This document shows, piece by piece, positions 29,817 to 38,311 of a stretch of DNA of 64,000 nt (positions within the stretch are counted from its first letter, which is position 1; each line of letters opens with the position of its first letter). Both the position numbers and the translations under genes were made by a program. The stretch is from assembly GCF_008017535.1 (NCBI RefSeq), contig NZ_VRUA01000007.1:1-64000 (forward strand), read 5' to 3'. This stretch comes from Ottowia flava (GTDB lineage: Bacteria > Pseudomonadota > Gammaproteobacteria > Burkholderiales > Burkholderiaceae_C). The notes under the pieces were generated by a model, which ran no database searches, had not been told where the DNA came from, and was given only the letters and a program-made list of their open reading frames with translations.

Positions 29817-29872
29817 ACTTTGTAGTTGATTGTTCTCTGCGCACACGTTTTGCTTCAGTGACTGAACGACGT

Positions 29873-30500
29873 TGAGAGGCCGGGACATGCGCCCGGCGGC
29901 GCACCTTCTTTTCTTGACTCGCCAAGAAAAGAAGGCAAAAGAAGGCGACCCCACTGGCCGTGTCCCCGCAGCGATGCTGCGGGGCAACCTGCGATGCTCG
30001 ATCGGGCGGTGGCGCTGCAGAACTCGCTTTGCTGCTGCGCAGCGCCGCTCAGACAGCTGCAGCGAGTCAGAGCACGCAGCGCGGGCATCCTTCGGTGCCC
30101 GCGCCCACCGCCCGCTCTGCGCTTCTCGGCACGTCCACAGGGGAGTGAAGACGAGTCGGGCCATCGCTGCGCTCGGCCCTGGATTCGCGGCCGAGCGCAG
30201 CGATGGCCCGACTCGGGTATTCCAGCCCCTTGAGGCTGCGCCTGCGGCGTGGTTCTGGCGGGGTGGCGCGTGCAGCGCAGCATGCACGCGCTTCGTGCAC
30301 TGACTGGTCGCAGCTGTTTGAACGAAGCGCTATCAGCGCGAAGTGAGTTCTGCGGCCCACCCCGCCAGAGCCGCGACGCAGGTCTGCCCCGCTGCGCAGC
30401 AGCGGGGTCGCAGACGTGGGGTCGCCTTTCTTTTGGGGACTTTTCTTTGGCGAAGCAAAGAAAAGTGCCTCGGCCGCCGGGCCGAGACCCGGCCTCCCAC
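29873..30500. repeat. Giant imperfect palindrome (two inverted halves of about 310 bp)
   Basis: This gene-free stretch is two inverted copies of one sequence. The ends match as inverted repeats (GAGGCCGGG...GCCCGGCGGC on both sides, then TTTTCTT hairpins 29904-29935 and 30439-30466, then AAAAGAAGGCGACCCC). The centre is a perfect 26-bp inverted repeat (30153-30178 with 30189-30214, 10-base loop). Each half holds a nested stem, GGGCGGTGG / CCACCGCCC (30004-30012, 30105-30113) versus GGCGGGGTGG / CCACCCCGCC (30257-30266, 30357-30366), whose differences are compensatory. It encodes no transposase. Short frames in it look like artefacts. Confidence 0.8.
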
Positions 30501-30555
30501 CGTAGTTCAAGCTCCGAAAATCAACGAGCACGGAGCGAACGGATCACTACAAATT

Positions 30556-30601
30556 CAATAGCTGCTCGCGCAATCCTATCTAGCGCCAACGCCCCAAAAC
30601 C
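30556..30601 (+). repeat. TGCGCA dispersed repeat, copy 9
   Basis: TCAATAGCTGCTCGCGCAAT followed by CTAGCGCCAACGCCC is a slightly diverged copy, placed directly after the P450 gene. Confidence 0.65.
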
Positions 30602-30616
30602 CTCAAATCCACAACC

Positions 30617-32974
30617 TCACAACTCCAACACCAACTTCCCACTCTTCGCCCGCGAACAGCACACCATCATCCGATCCTGCGCATCCCGCTCGGTGCGTGT
30701 CAGCACCACGTCGCGGTGGTCCACGGTCCCGTCCAGCACGCGCACTTCGCAGGAACCGCACAGGCCTTCGCAGCAGTCGCTTTGCACGTCGATGTTGGCG
30801 GCTTTCAGCGCGGCCAGCACCGTCTGGTCGGCCGGGACTTGCAGGGTGATGCCGGAATCTTTCAGCTCGACTTCAAACGCGTGCTCCTTGCTGGGGTCCA
30901 GCGTGGGCGCGTCGGTCTGGAAGCGCTCGGTGCGCAGGCTGTCGTCGGGCCAGTGGACGGTGGCGGCGTCCAGCGCGTCCAGCATGCGGATCGGGCCGCA
31001 GGCGTAAATGCGGGTGCCGTCTTCGGGTGTGGCCAGCAGCGCGGCCAGGTCGGCGCGCTGGCCTTCGTCCTTGGCGTGGACGACCAGGTGCTCGCCGTGG
31101 CGCGCGGCCAGGGCTTGCAGCAGCGGCATGGTGCGGCGGCTGCGGCCGCTGTAGTGCAGCGTGTAGGGCAGGCCAAGCGCCTGCGCGCGCTGCGCCATGG
31201 CAGCGATGGGGGTGATGCCGATGCCGCCGGCGATAAAGACCAGACGGCGCGCGCCTTCGTCAAAACGGAAATGGTTGCGCGGGCCGCGCACGCGCAGGGT
31301 CTGGCCTTGCGCCAAATGCTGGTGCACCCAGGCCGAACCGCCGCGGCTGTCTTCGTCACGCAGCACGGCGATTTCAAACGCGTGGGTGTCGGCCGGGTCG
31401 CCGCACAGCGAGTACTGGCGCGACAGCCCGGTGTCGCCGCATTCGATGTCGATGTGCGCGCCGGGCTGCCAGCGCGGCAGGGGCTGGCCGTGCGGGCTGA
31501 CCAGGCGCAGCTGCACCACGTCGTCGGTCAGGCGCGTGATGCGCTCGACCACCATGGGGCGCGACAGCGTGTGGCGCGAGGGTTCGCCGATGCGCACCGG
31601 CTGCTCGCGCGTCAGGACCTCGGGCTGGGTGCGCTCGGGGTTGCGCGCCGGGTCCCATTCGACCCACAGGTGCTCCGGCCCGCGGAAGGACGTGTTGGGC
31701 ACGTAGCTGAAGGTCTGCTCGGCCAGCCGCATGTGCGGCAGGCGGCGCGTGAATTCCTCCAGAAAGATCTGCATCTCCATGCGCGCCAGGTTCTTGCCCA
31801 TGCACTGGTGCGAGCCGTAGCCGAAGGTCAGGTGGTCGCTGGCGTTGTCGCGGCGGATGTCGAACAGGTCGGCGTCGGCAAAGTGGCGTTCGTCGTGGTT
31901 GGCCGACGAGGTGACGATCAGCAGCTTGCTGCCCGCCGGGATGGCGATGCCGCCGACCTGAGCGTCGGCCGTGACCAGACGCCGCCAAGCCGCGACCGAG
32001 CCGTTGTGGCGCAGGCACTCTTCCACCGCGTTGGGGATCAGGCTGGGGTCGTCGCAGATTTCCTGCCACACGGCCGGGTGCTGCAGCAGCAGCTTCATGG
32101 CGTTGGCGGTGGCGTTGGCCGTGGTCTCGTGCGCGGCAACGATGCCGGCCATCATCATCGAATGCAGGTACGAATCGGTCACCACCTCGGGGTGCTCGCG
32201 CTGCTTGCGGATGCCGTACTGCATCCAGCCCGCGGCCTCGGGGTTCAGGCGCATCTTGTCCAGGATTTGCCCGGCCAGCTGCCAGAAGTTGCCGACCGCG
32301 TGCGCCACGGCCACCTGCTCTTCCGGCTTGGGCCGGCCCCAAGTGTTAACGGTGTGCGCGATGCTGTATTCGCGCAGCTTGTCCATGTCTTCTTCCGGCA
32401 CGCCCAGAAAGTGCAGCGCCACCGTCAGCGGCACTTCCCACAGCATCTGGTCGACCAGGTCGGCGCGGCCGTCGTTCACGAAGCGGTCCACGTACTCGCG
32501 CGCCAGCTGGCGCACCAGCGGCTCGTGCGCCTTCAGGTGTTCGGGCGTGAAAGGCTCCATCAGCACGCGGCGGCGCGGCATGTGGGCGGGCTCGTCTTCG
32601 TTGACCAGCGTGCGGTTCAGCGCGAAGCCGTATTGCTCGAGCACCGCGTTGGCCTCCGGCCCGGTGGGCGTGATCTTCTCCAGCGCGATGGCGGGGCTGA
32701 AGGTGATGTTGTCGCGGAAGATCGCCTTGATGTCGTCGTAGCGCGTCACCACCCAGTAGCCCAGCTTGGGGCTGTAGAACACCGGCTCCTGATCGCGCGC
32801 CCAGCGCACGTAGTCGGGCGGGTCTTGCTGGTAGCCGTCTTCGAACGGGTCAAACGCGGCCGCACCCGCCGTCACCGGGCAGCCGGTCGGCCCTTTGGCC
32901 GCGGTCAGCGCGGTGGGGTCAAACGGACAGCGGGCGCTGTCCGCGGAAGCGGTGTCGGCTTGGGGCGTGGTCAT
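30617..32974 (-). CDS. Self-sufficient cytochrome P450 fused to a phthalate-dioxygenase-type reductase (CYP116B-like)
   Basis: The 785-residue fusion has three modules in order: a P450 haem domain (about 1-455; I-helix MMAGIVAAHETTAN, ExxR region ECLRHNG, haem Cys391 in FGYGSHQCMG), an FMN/NADH reductase (about 465-690; SRQYSLCGDP, GGIGITP) and a plant-type [2Fe-2S] ferredoxin (about 700-785; DCCEGLCGSCEV, VCCS). Order and length match P450RhF/CYP116B2, a monooxygenase needing no separate redox partners. ATG 32974 is used; the longer frame starts at TTG. The natural substrate of this group is unsettled. An AT-rich dyad lies just upstream. Confidence 0.94.
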   Translation of the reverse strand: MTTPQADTASADSARCPFDPTALTAAKGPTGCPVTAGAAAFDPFEDGYQQDPPDYVRWARDQEPVFYSPKLGYWVVTRYDDIKAIFRDNITFSPAIALEKITPTGPEANAVLEQYGFALNRTLVNEDEPAHMPRRRVLMEPFTPEHLKAHEPLVRQLAREYVDRFVNDGRADLVDQMLWEVPLTVALHFLGVPEEDMDKLREYSIAHTVNTWGRPKPEEQVAVAHAVGNFWQLAGQILDKMRLNPEAAGWMQYGIRKQREHPEVVTDSYLHSMMMAGIVAAHETTANATANAMKLLLQHPAVWQEICDDPSLIPNAVEECLRHNGSVAAWRRLVTADAQVGGIAIPAGSKLLIVTSSANHDERHFADADLFDIRRDNASDHLTFGYGSHQCMGKNLARMEMQIFLEEFTRRLPHMRLAEQTFSYVPNTSFRGPEHLWVEWDPARNPERTQPEVLTREQPVRIGEPSRHTLSRPMVVERITRLTDDVVQLRLVSPHGQPLPRWQPGAHIDIECGDTGLSRQYSLCGDPADTHAFEIAVLRDEDSRGGSAWVHQHLAQGQTLRVRGPRNHFRFDEGARRLVFIAGGIGITPIAAMAQRAQALGLPYTLHYSGRSRRTMPLLQALAARHGEHLVVHAKDEGQRADLAALLATPEDGTRIYACGPIRMLDALDAATVHWPDDSLRTERFQTDAPTLDPSKEHAFEVELKDSGITLQVPADQTVLAALKAANIDVQSDCCEGLCGSCEVRVLDGTVDHRDVVLTRTERDAQDRMMVCCSRAKSGKLVLEL

Positions 32975-32988
32975 GGTGGGCGATAGCA

Positions 32989-33033
32989 GCAATTGCGTTA
33001 TGCGTAATTTAACTACGCAAAGCGCAATTGCGC
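32989..33033. promoter_or_regulatory. Dyad-symmetric operator candidate upstream of the P450 gene
   Basis: TGCGTA (33001-33006) and TACGCA (33014-33019) flank a 7-base AT spacer, and CAATTGCG occurs on both sides (32990-32997 and 33025-33032). The AT-rich block stands out from its GC-rich surroundings and lies about 15 bases before the P450 start codon, where a repressor would act. No regulator gene is adjacent. Confidence 0.5.
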
Positions 33034-33075
33034 AAGATCAAGAACCCGTTTCTGCCCGCCGCAGCCCCTCGCCCC

Positions 33076-33621
33076 TCAGCGCGCCGCCCGCGCCTGCGCG
33101 TTGATCTGGTCATGCTGCGCCCGCACCTCGGCTGGCCACTGCGCCTTGATGTACGAGAGCACGGCGACGATGTCGGTGTCGCTCAGCACGCCTGCGTAGG
33201 CCGGCATGGCGGTTTGGTAGTCGGGCTGGCCGATGACGGCGGCCAAGCCGCGCTTCGTGATGTCGAACAGCTGCTCGTCCGGGTGGTGCCAGGTGTGGCC
33301 ACTGGCGTCGTGCGGCGGCGCGGGCAGCAGGCCGGTAGGGCCGCGTTCGCGCCAGTCGGGCTGGCCTTCGCCGTGCGCACCGTGGCAGGCGGCGCATTGC
33401 TGGGCGTAGACGGCGGCGCCACGCGCGACCAGCTGCGGGTCGTCCGGCCGCAGCGCGTGGGGCGACGGCGCCGATGCGGGTTGCGCCGCGCCGCGGAAGA
33501 ACCAGACCACACCGCCCGCCAAGCCGAGCAGCACGAGCGCCCGCGCCGCCCAGCGCGCCCAGGGGCTGGCGGCGTGACGGGTCGCCGGGCCAGCGGGTGC
33601 GGCGGGCGTTGGCCCGCTCAT
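33076..33621 (-). CDS. Membrane-anchored cytochrome c
   Basis: The 181-residue protein has one N-terminal hydrophobic anchor (about 27-42) and a class I cytochrome c domain with haem motif CAACH (about 76-80) and a likely distal Met in QTAMPAYAG (about 139). The haem faces the periplasm. The start is ATG 33621 (MSGPTPAAPAG); a longer frame runs through a TGCGCA repeat. It lies last in the copper-resistance set, before the P450 gene, and may accept electrons from the copper oxidase system or act generally. Confidence 0.88.
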   Translation of the reverse strand: MSGPTPAAPAGPATRHAASPWARWAARALVLLGLAGGVVWFFRGAAQPASAPSPHALRPDDPQLVARGAAVYAQQCAACHGAHGEGQPDWRERGPTGLLPAPPHDASGHTWHHPDEQLFDITKRGLAAVIGQPDYQTAMPAYAGVLSDTDIVAVLSYIKAQWPAEVRAQHDQINAQARAAR

Positions 33622-33679
33622 GCGGCGCCCACCCGCATGGGGAAGCGCCGCACACGCAGCGCCGTTATACGCTCTTCTT

Positions 33680-33726
33680 TCAATAGCTGTTTGCGCAGAC
33701 GGTTGTAGCGCCACAGGCCGATTTGG
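33680..33726 (+). repeat. TGCGCA dispersed repeat, copy 10
   Basis: CAATAGCTGTTTGCGCAGACGG then TTGTAGCGCCACAGGCCGATTT is close to the full consensus. It lies between the DUF411 gene stop and the cytochrome c start. Confidence 0.88.
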
Positions 33727-33742
33727 CTTGAAATTGCTGTGT

Positions 33743-34243
33743 TCAACGGTGGCTCTGGAACACCCGGCTGCTGCCGTCGCGCAGCACCAGCACGGTGTCG
33801 TACGCATCGCGCCGTCCGCCGTAGACCGGACCGTCCATGCCGGGTGAGCCGACGGGCATGCCGGGCACGGCCACGCCCAGGGCTGGCGGCTTTTCCTTCA
33901 GCAGGCGCTTGACGTCAGCGGCCGGCACGTGGCCTTCGACCAGGTAGCCGCCGACCAGCGCGGTGTGGCAGGAGCCGTACTTTTCCGGCAGGCCCAGGCG
34001 CTTACGCACGGCGTTGTTGCCGACGTCGTGCGTGGTGACCTTGAAGCCGTTCTCCTGCATGTGGTCGATCCAGTCGCCGCAGCAGCCGCAACTCGGGTCC
34101 TTCCACACCTCGACGGCCATCGGGTCAATGGCGCCGGGTTGTTTCTGCGCCCACAACGGCGCGCCGATGCCGGCGGCAGCGCCCGCGGCCAGCCAGCGCA
34201 TGGCGTGGCGGCGTTGGGGAAGTTGAGAGGGGGTGGTGATCAT
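33743..34243 (-). CDS. DUF411 metal-binding protein, copper-associated
   Basis: The 166-residue protein has an N-terminal export signal with an RR pair (about 11-33, ending APLWAQ), then VWKDPSCGCCGDWIDHMQENG, the family Cys cluster, and GSCHTALVGGYLVEGHVPAADVKRLL. DUF411 proteins occur next to copper-resistance genes and are presumed periplasmic copper-binding proteins. AAGGAG precedes ATG 34243. It follows copB in the same strand set. Confidence 0.9.
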   Translation of the reverse strand: MITTPSQLPQRRHAMRWLAAGAAAGIGAPLWAQKQPGAIDPMAVEVWKDPSCGCCGDWIDHMQENGFKVTTHDVGNNAVRKRLGLPEKYGSCHTALVGGYLVEGHVPAADVKRLLKEKPPALGVAVPGMPVGSPGMDGPVYGGRRDAYDTVLVLRDGSSRVFQSHR

Positions 34244-34352
34244 CGCGAAACTCCTTGCGTGTTCTGTAGGGCGGGGCGGTGCGTGCGGCGACGACACTCT
34301 GGCCCCCAATGGCTCGATCGGCCCATGGTAGAGGCCCGGCGGCGTGGCAAGT

Positions 34353-35666
34353 TCAGAACCAGAAGCTCAGCCCCGCCACCCAGCGCGTGTGGCTGGCGCG
34401 TTCGCCCCCGGCGCGCAGCAGCTCGGCGGTGCGGCCGAAGCCGCGCTGCCATTCCACGCCGACGTACGGCGCGATCTGCGGCGTGACCTCGTAGCGCAGG
34501 CGCAGCCCGGCGCTGACGCTGGTCAGGCCCTTGCCGATGCCGCGTTCCACGTCGTCCTTGGCGTACAGCTGCCATTCGGTGCGCGGCTGCAGCACCAGCT
34601 TTTGCGTCAGGTAGGCGTCGTAGGCCAGCTCCAGCCGCAGCGCCGCGCGGCCGCTGCTGCCCAGGTAGGCGGTGGCGCGCGTTTCGATGTTGTAGGGCGC
34701 CGTGCCTTCGACCCCGAACGACAGCCAGCTGCGGTTGGGGCCGTCGCCGCCGTCGACGCGCAAGCCGAGCTGCGTATTCCAGAACGGCGCGACGGCGTAG
34801 CCCCACAGCAACTCGGTGTGCGCTTCGTGCAGGCGCCCGCGGGCGACCTCTCCTTCGGCCTTCAGCACGGCCTGGTGCGCGCCGTGACCGACGCGCAGTT
34901 CGCCTTCGAAGGTGGTGAAGCTGCGGCCGTGGCGCGGCGAGGCGTGCTCCAACCGCTCGACGTGCAGGCTGGCGAAGCTGTGCTGGTCGTGTAGGTGCAG
35001 CGGCGGCACACCCGGCAGGCTGTAGGGGCCGCTGCCGCGTTGTGCGCCATCGGCGTACGCATCGGGGTCGCGCGCGTCGGCGGGCGGTCGGCCACCCTGC
35101 ATGCGGCCGTGGTCCATCGGCGCAGGGGCAGCGGATGCCCCAGCGGGTGGCGCGGGGTGGGCCGAGTGGTCGGTCGCGGCGGACGTCGGCGCGGGTGCTG
35201 CGCCGTGGTCTGCAGGGGACGCATCCGCCTTGGGCGCGACAGCGGGCGTCGCGCCATGGTTCATTGGGCTGTGGTCCATGCCCTCGTGGTTCATGCCGCC
35301 GGGCTTGGCGCTTTGGGGGGCGCTGGCGGGCGCGGCCGGTGCCGACTTGGGCGACGGCGGGGCACCGTGGTTCATTTGCCCGTGGCTCATTGACCCAGGG
35401 TCCATGCCCGAATGATTCATCCCACCGGGCGCGGCGCCCTGGGCTGCGCCAGCGGGTCCGGCAGGCGCCGCCTGGGGCGCCGAGGGTGAGGACGGCGCGG
35501 GTGATGGACCGTGGCGCATCTGGCCATGGTCCATCTGGCTGTGGTTCATGCCTTGCGCCGTCACAGCGGCAGGCAGCGTGAGAGCCGTAATCGCTACAAC
35601 AAACATAGCTACTTGCGCAGATGGTTGTATGGCCAGAAGGCGATTTTTCTTGAAACGCGCGTTCAT
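34353..35666 (-). CDS. copB: Copper resistance outer-membrane protein CopB with Met/His-rich N-terminus
   Basis: The 437-residue protein has a signal peptide (about 1-38), a 150-residue Met/His-rich region (repeated GMNH, MDHG, MNHG units) that should bind copper in the periplasm, and a C-terminal beta-barrel domain (about 205-437) ending WVAGLSFWF, an outer-membrane signature. Its ATG overlaps the copA stop by four bases. The signal-peptide N-region (RLLAIQPSAQVAM) is encoded by a TGCGCA repeat. A much longer open frame upstream reads copA in another frame and is not real. Confidence 0.9.
   Translation of the reverse strand: MNARFKKNRLLAIQPSAQVAMFVVAITALTLPAAVTAQGMNHSQMDHGQMRHGPSPAPSSPSAPQAAPAGPAGAAQGAAPGGMNHSGMDPGSMSHGQMNHGAPPSPKSAPAAPASAPQSAKPGGMNHEGMDHSPMNHGATPAVAPKADASPADHGAAPAPTSAATDHSAHPAPPAGASAAPAPMDHGRMQGGRPPADARDPDAYADGAQRGSGPYSLPGVPPLHLHDQHSFASLHVERLEHASPRHGRSFTTFEGELRVGHGAHQAVLKAEGEVARGRLHEAHTELLWGYAVAPFWNTQLGLRVDGGDGPNRSWLSFGVEGTAPYNIETRATAYLGSSGRAALRLELAYDAYLTQKLVLQPRTEWQLYAKDDVERGIGKGLTSVSAGLRLRYEVTPQIAPYVGVEWQRGFGRTAELLRAGGERASHTRWVAGLSFWF
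35603..35649 (+). repeat. TGCGCA dispersed repeat, copy 11, inside the copB signal peptide
   Basis: CATAGCTACTTGCGCAGATGG then TTGTATGGCCAGAAGGCGATTT is near-consensus. Read on the opposite strand it encodes RLLAIQPSAQVAM of CopB, in-frame. Confidence 0.88.
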
Positions 35667-37507
35667 GACACCAGCACCTCCCGGAACATGCCCATGTCCA
35701 TGTGGAACATCAGATGGCAGTGCCAGACCCAGCGACCGAGCGCGTCGGCCGTGACCAGGAAGCTGATGCGCTGCGCGGGCTGCACGGGGATGGTGTGCAG
35801 GCGGGCCTGGAAGGCGCCGCTGGGCGTTTCCAGCTCGGACCACAGGCCGTGCAGGTGCATCGGGTGGGTCATCATGGTGTCGTTGTGCAGGATGACGCGC
35901 AGGCGCTCGCCGTGGCGGAAGTGCACGGGTTGGCTGTCGGCAAACGGCTGGCCGTCCATCGACCAGTCGTAACGCGCCATGTTGCCGGTCAGGTGCAATT
36001 CGACCTCGCGGCCAGGGCCGCGGGGGTCCAGCGGGCCGCCGATCGTATGCAGATCGGCCAGGGTCAGCACGCGCCGGCCGTTGCCGCGCAGGCCGACGCC
36101 GGGGTCGTCCAGATTGGTGCGCGGCATGTCGACGCGCATGTCGGTGGTGTACGACCACTCGGTGCGGGCGTGGCGCACCTGCTGGCTGGGGCGTGCGAGG
36201 GGGCCAGATGGCGCAGCGGCGGGCGACGCGTCTGGGTTGCCGTGGCCCATGGCGGCGTGGTTCATCCCGCCGTGGTTCATGCTGCCCTGACCCATCGCGC
36301 TGTGGTCCATGCTCCCGGCGGCGGCTGCCGCCGCGCCATGCCCCATCGCATCGTGGTCCATCGCGCCCATCATGTCGGCCATGGACAGGCGCTGCACCGG
36401 GTCCAGCGGCGGCACGGGCGCGGCCAGGCCTTCGCGCACGGCCAGCGTGCCGCGGGCGTAGCCGGTGCGGTCCATCGACTGGGCGTAGAGAGTGCAGGCG
36501 TCGGCTTGCGGGGTCACCAGCAAGTCGCAGGTCTGGCCGGGGCCGAAGCGGAATTCGTCGACGGTGACGGGCTCGACGTTCTGCCCATCCGTCTGCACCA
36601 CGGTGAGTTGGTGGCCCGGGATGCGCACGTCGTAGAAGGTGTTGCCCGAGCCGTTGACGCAGCGCAGGCGCACGCGTTCGCCGGCGCGGAACAGGCCGGT
36701 CCAGTTCTGGCCCGGGCCTCGGCCGTTGACCAGGTAGCTGAGCACGCTGGACGACAAGTCCGCCAGATCGGTCGAGCTCATGCGCATCGCGTTCCACATC
36801 TGGCGGTCGGCCAGCGCGGCGGCGGTGCCGTTTTGGCGTGCGTCGTGCAGGAACTGGGCGACGGTGGGCTTGTGCTGGTTGTACTGGTGCGCCTCGGCCT
36901 TGAGCTTGGTCAGCACGCGCATCGGGTCGTCGCCGGTCCAGTCGGACAGCATCAGCACGTGCTCGCGGTCGGCGCGGATGGTTTCGCCGCCGCGCGGCTC
37001 GACGATAAGCGTGCCGTACAGGCCCGTCAGCTCCTGCATGCCCGAGTGCGAGTGGTACCAGTAGGTGCCGCTCTGGCGCAGGGTGAACTGGTAGGTGAAG
37101 GTTTCGCCCGGCGCGATGCCGGCAAAGCTGACGCCCGGCACGCCGTCCATCTGGAACGGCAGGAGGATCCCGTGCCAGTGGATCGACGTGGTTTCGCGCA
37201 GGCGGTTGGTCACGCGGATCGTCACCGTGTCGCCTTCGCGCATGCGCAGCGTGGGCGCGGGCAAGCTGCCGTTGACGGTGGTGGCGATGCCGGCGCGGCC
37301 GTCGAAGTCGACGCGTGTAGTGTCGATTACCAGGTCGAACTCGGTCCCGCGCAGCTCGGGCGGCGTGCCGGTGCGGGCGGCGGGCAACTGCTGCGCCCAG
37401 GCCGGCAGGCCTGCGCCCAAGGCGCCGGTCGCGCCCAGCGCCGCCAGCGACTGCAGAAAGCGCCGGCGCGGGGCGGCCGCCAAGCCATGAAAAGGGAAAG
37501 GGTCCAT
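35663..37507 (-). CDS. copA: Copper-resistance multicopper oxidase CopA
   Basis: CopA/PcoA oxidises Cu(I) to less toxic Cu(II) in the periplasm. The 614-residue protein has a Tat signal (PRRRFLQSL), three cupredoxin domains and all copper-site motifs: HWHGIL (about 128), HSHSGM (about 170), HPMHLHG and HCHLMFHMDMG near the C-terminus. A Met/His-rich insert (MDHDAMGHG, MNHGGMNH repeats, about 415-455) is typical. It leads the copA-copB-DUF411-cytochrome c set and is divergent from copRS; a CopR-box-like dyad lies at 37554-37569. Confidence 0.95.
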   Translation of the reverse strand: MDPFPFHGLAAAPRRRFLQSLAALGATGALGAGLPAWAQQLPAARTGTPPELRGTEFDLVIDTTRVDFDGRAGIATTVNGSLPAPTLRMREGDTVTIRVTNRLRETTSIHWHGILLPFQMDGVPGVSFAGIAPGETFTYQFTLRQSGTYWYHSHSGMQELTGLYGTLIVEPRGGETIRADREHVLMLSDWTGDDPMRVLTKLKAEAHQYNQHKPTVAQFLHDARQNGTAAALADRQMWNAMRMSSTDLADLSSSVLSYLVNGRGPGQNWTGLFRAGERVRLRCVNGSGNTFYDVRIPGHQLTVVQTDGQNVEPVTVDEFRFGPGQTCDLLVTPQADACTLYAQSMDRTGYARGTLAVREGLAAPVPPLDPVQRLSMADMMGAMDHDAMGHGAAAAAAGSMDHSAMGQGSMNHGGMNHAAMGHGNPDASPAAAPSGPLARPSQQVRHARTEWSYTTDMRVDMPRTNLDDPGVGLRGNGRRVLTLADLHTIGGPLDPRGPGREVELHLTGNMARYDWSMDGQPFADSQPVHFRHGERLRVILHNDTMMTHPMHLHGLWSELETPSGAFQARLHTIPVQPAQRISFLVTADALGRWVWHCHLMFHMDMGMFREVLVS

Positions 37508-37553
37508 GCGGCGCAGTCTGCCGCGCGGGCCCCGACGGGCGGGTGACCCGAAG

Positions 37554-37569
37554 ATTACTTTTCCGTCAT
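37554..37569. promoter_or_regulatory. Candidate CopR box between copA and copR
   Basis: ATTACTTTTCCGTCAT is a near-inverted repeat (ATTAC / GTCAT, with ATGAC as the reverse of GTCAT) resembling the cop/cus boxes bound by CopR/CusR regulators. It lies in the 102-base divergent region. Confidence 0.5.
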
Positions 37570-37609
37570 CTGGCGGCGCGGCGGGCGGGCGCAGGGCACA
37601 CTGCGGGGC

Positions 37610-38311
37610 ATGAAGCTGCTGATCGTCGAGGACGAGCCCAAGACCGGCGACTACCTGCGCCAGGGCCTGCAGGAGGCCGGCTACACCGTGCTGCTGGCGC
37701 GCAACGGCCCGGACGGCCTGCACCTGGCGCTGACCGAGTCGCCCGATCTGATCGTGCTGGACGTGATGCTGCCCGGCCTGGACGGCTGGCAGGTGCTGAG
37801 CGCGCTGCGCCAGGCGGGGCGCGAGCTGCCGGTGCTCTTCCTCACCGCCAAGGACACGGTCGACGACCGCGTCAAGGGACTGGAGCTGGGCGCCGACGAC
37901 TATCTGGTCAAACCCTTTGCGTTTGCCGAACTGCTGGCGCGCGTGCGCACCCTTCTGCGGCGCGGGCGCAGCGGCGCCGGGCCGGGCGCGGCCGAGCCGA
38001 CGGTGCTGGACGCCGCCGACCTGTCGCTGGACCTGCTGCGCCGCCGCGCCACGCGCGCCGGCCAGCGCATCGACCTGACGGCCAAGGAATTCGCCCTGCT
38101 CGAATTGCTGCTGCGCCGGCGCGGCGAGGTGCTGCCGCGTTCGCTGATCGCGTCGCAGGTGTGGGACATGAATTTCGACAGCGACACCAACGTGGTTGAA
38201 GTTGCCGTGCGCCGCCTGCGCGCCAAGGTCGACGATGCGTTCGAGCCCAAGCTGATCCAGACCGTGCGCGGCATGGGCTACGTGCTGGACGAGGCGCCAC
38301 GCCAGCCATGA
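37610..38311 (+). CDS. copR: Heavy-metal response regulator (CopR/CusR type)
   Basis: This OmpR-family regulator has 233 residues. The receiver domain has the acidic pair E7/D8 and phosphoacceptor D51 ([14 protein letters not shown]), then a C-terminal winged helix (about 135-230) with [21 protein letters not shown] and [10 protein letters not shown]. It overlaps copS by four bases. It probably activates the divergent copA set in response to copper. Confidence 0.92.
   Translation: MKLLIVEDEPKTGDYLRQGLQEAGYTVLLARNGPDGLHLALTESPDLIVLDVMLPGLDGWQVLSALRQAGRELPVLFLTAKDTVDDRVKGLELGADDYLVKPFAFAELLARVRTLLRRGRSGAGPGAAEPTVLDAADLSLDLLRRRATRAGQRIDLTAKEFALLELLLRRRGEVLPRSLIASQVWDMNFDSDTNVVEVAVRRLRAKVDDAFEPKLIQTVRGMGYVLDEAPRQP

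Noticed and set aside
29811-30561. Several 60-150 codon frames in the gene-free region
   Set aside because: They fall inside the giant palindrome, mirror each other in inverted copies, and are rich in Arg/Ala/Ser without domain features.
34353-36797. An 814-codon frame covering copB and much of copA
   Set aside because: Only the 3' part from 35666 is CopB; the 5' part is an alternative frame of copA, which itself has all copper-site motifs.
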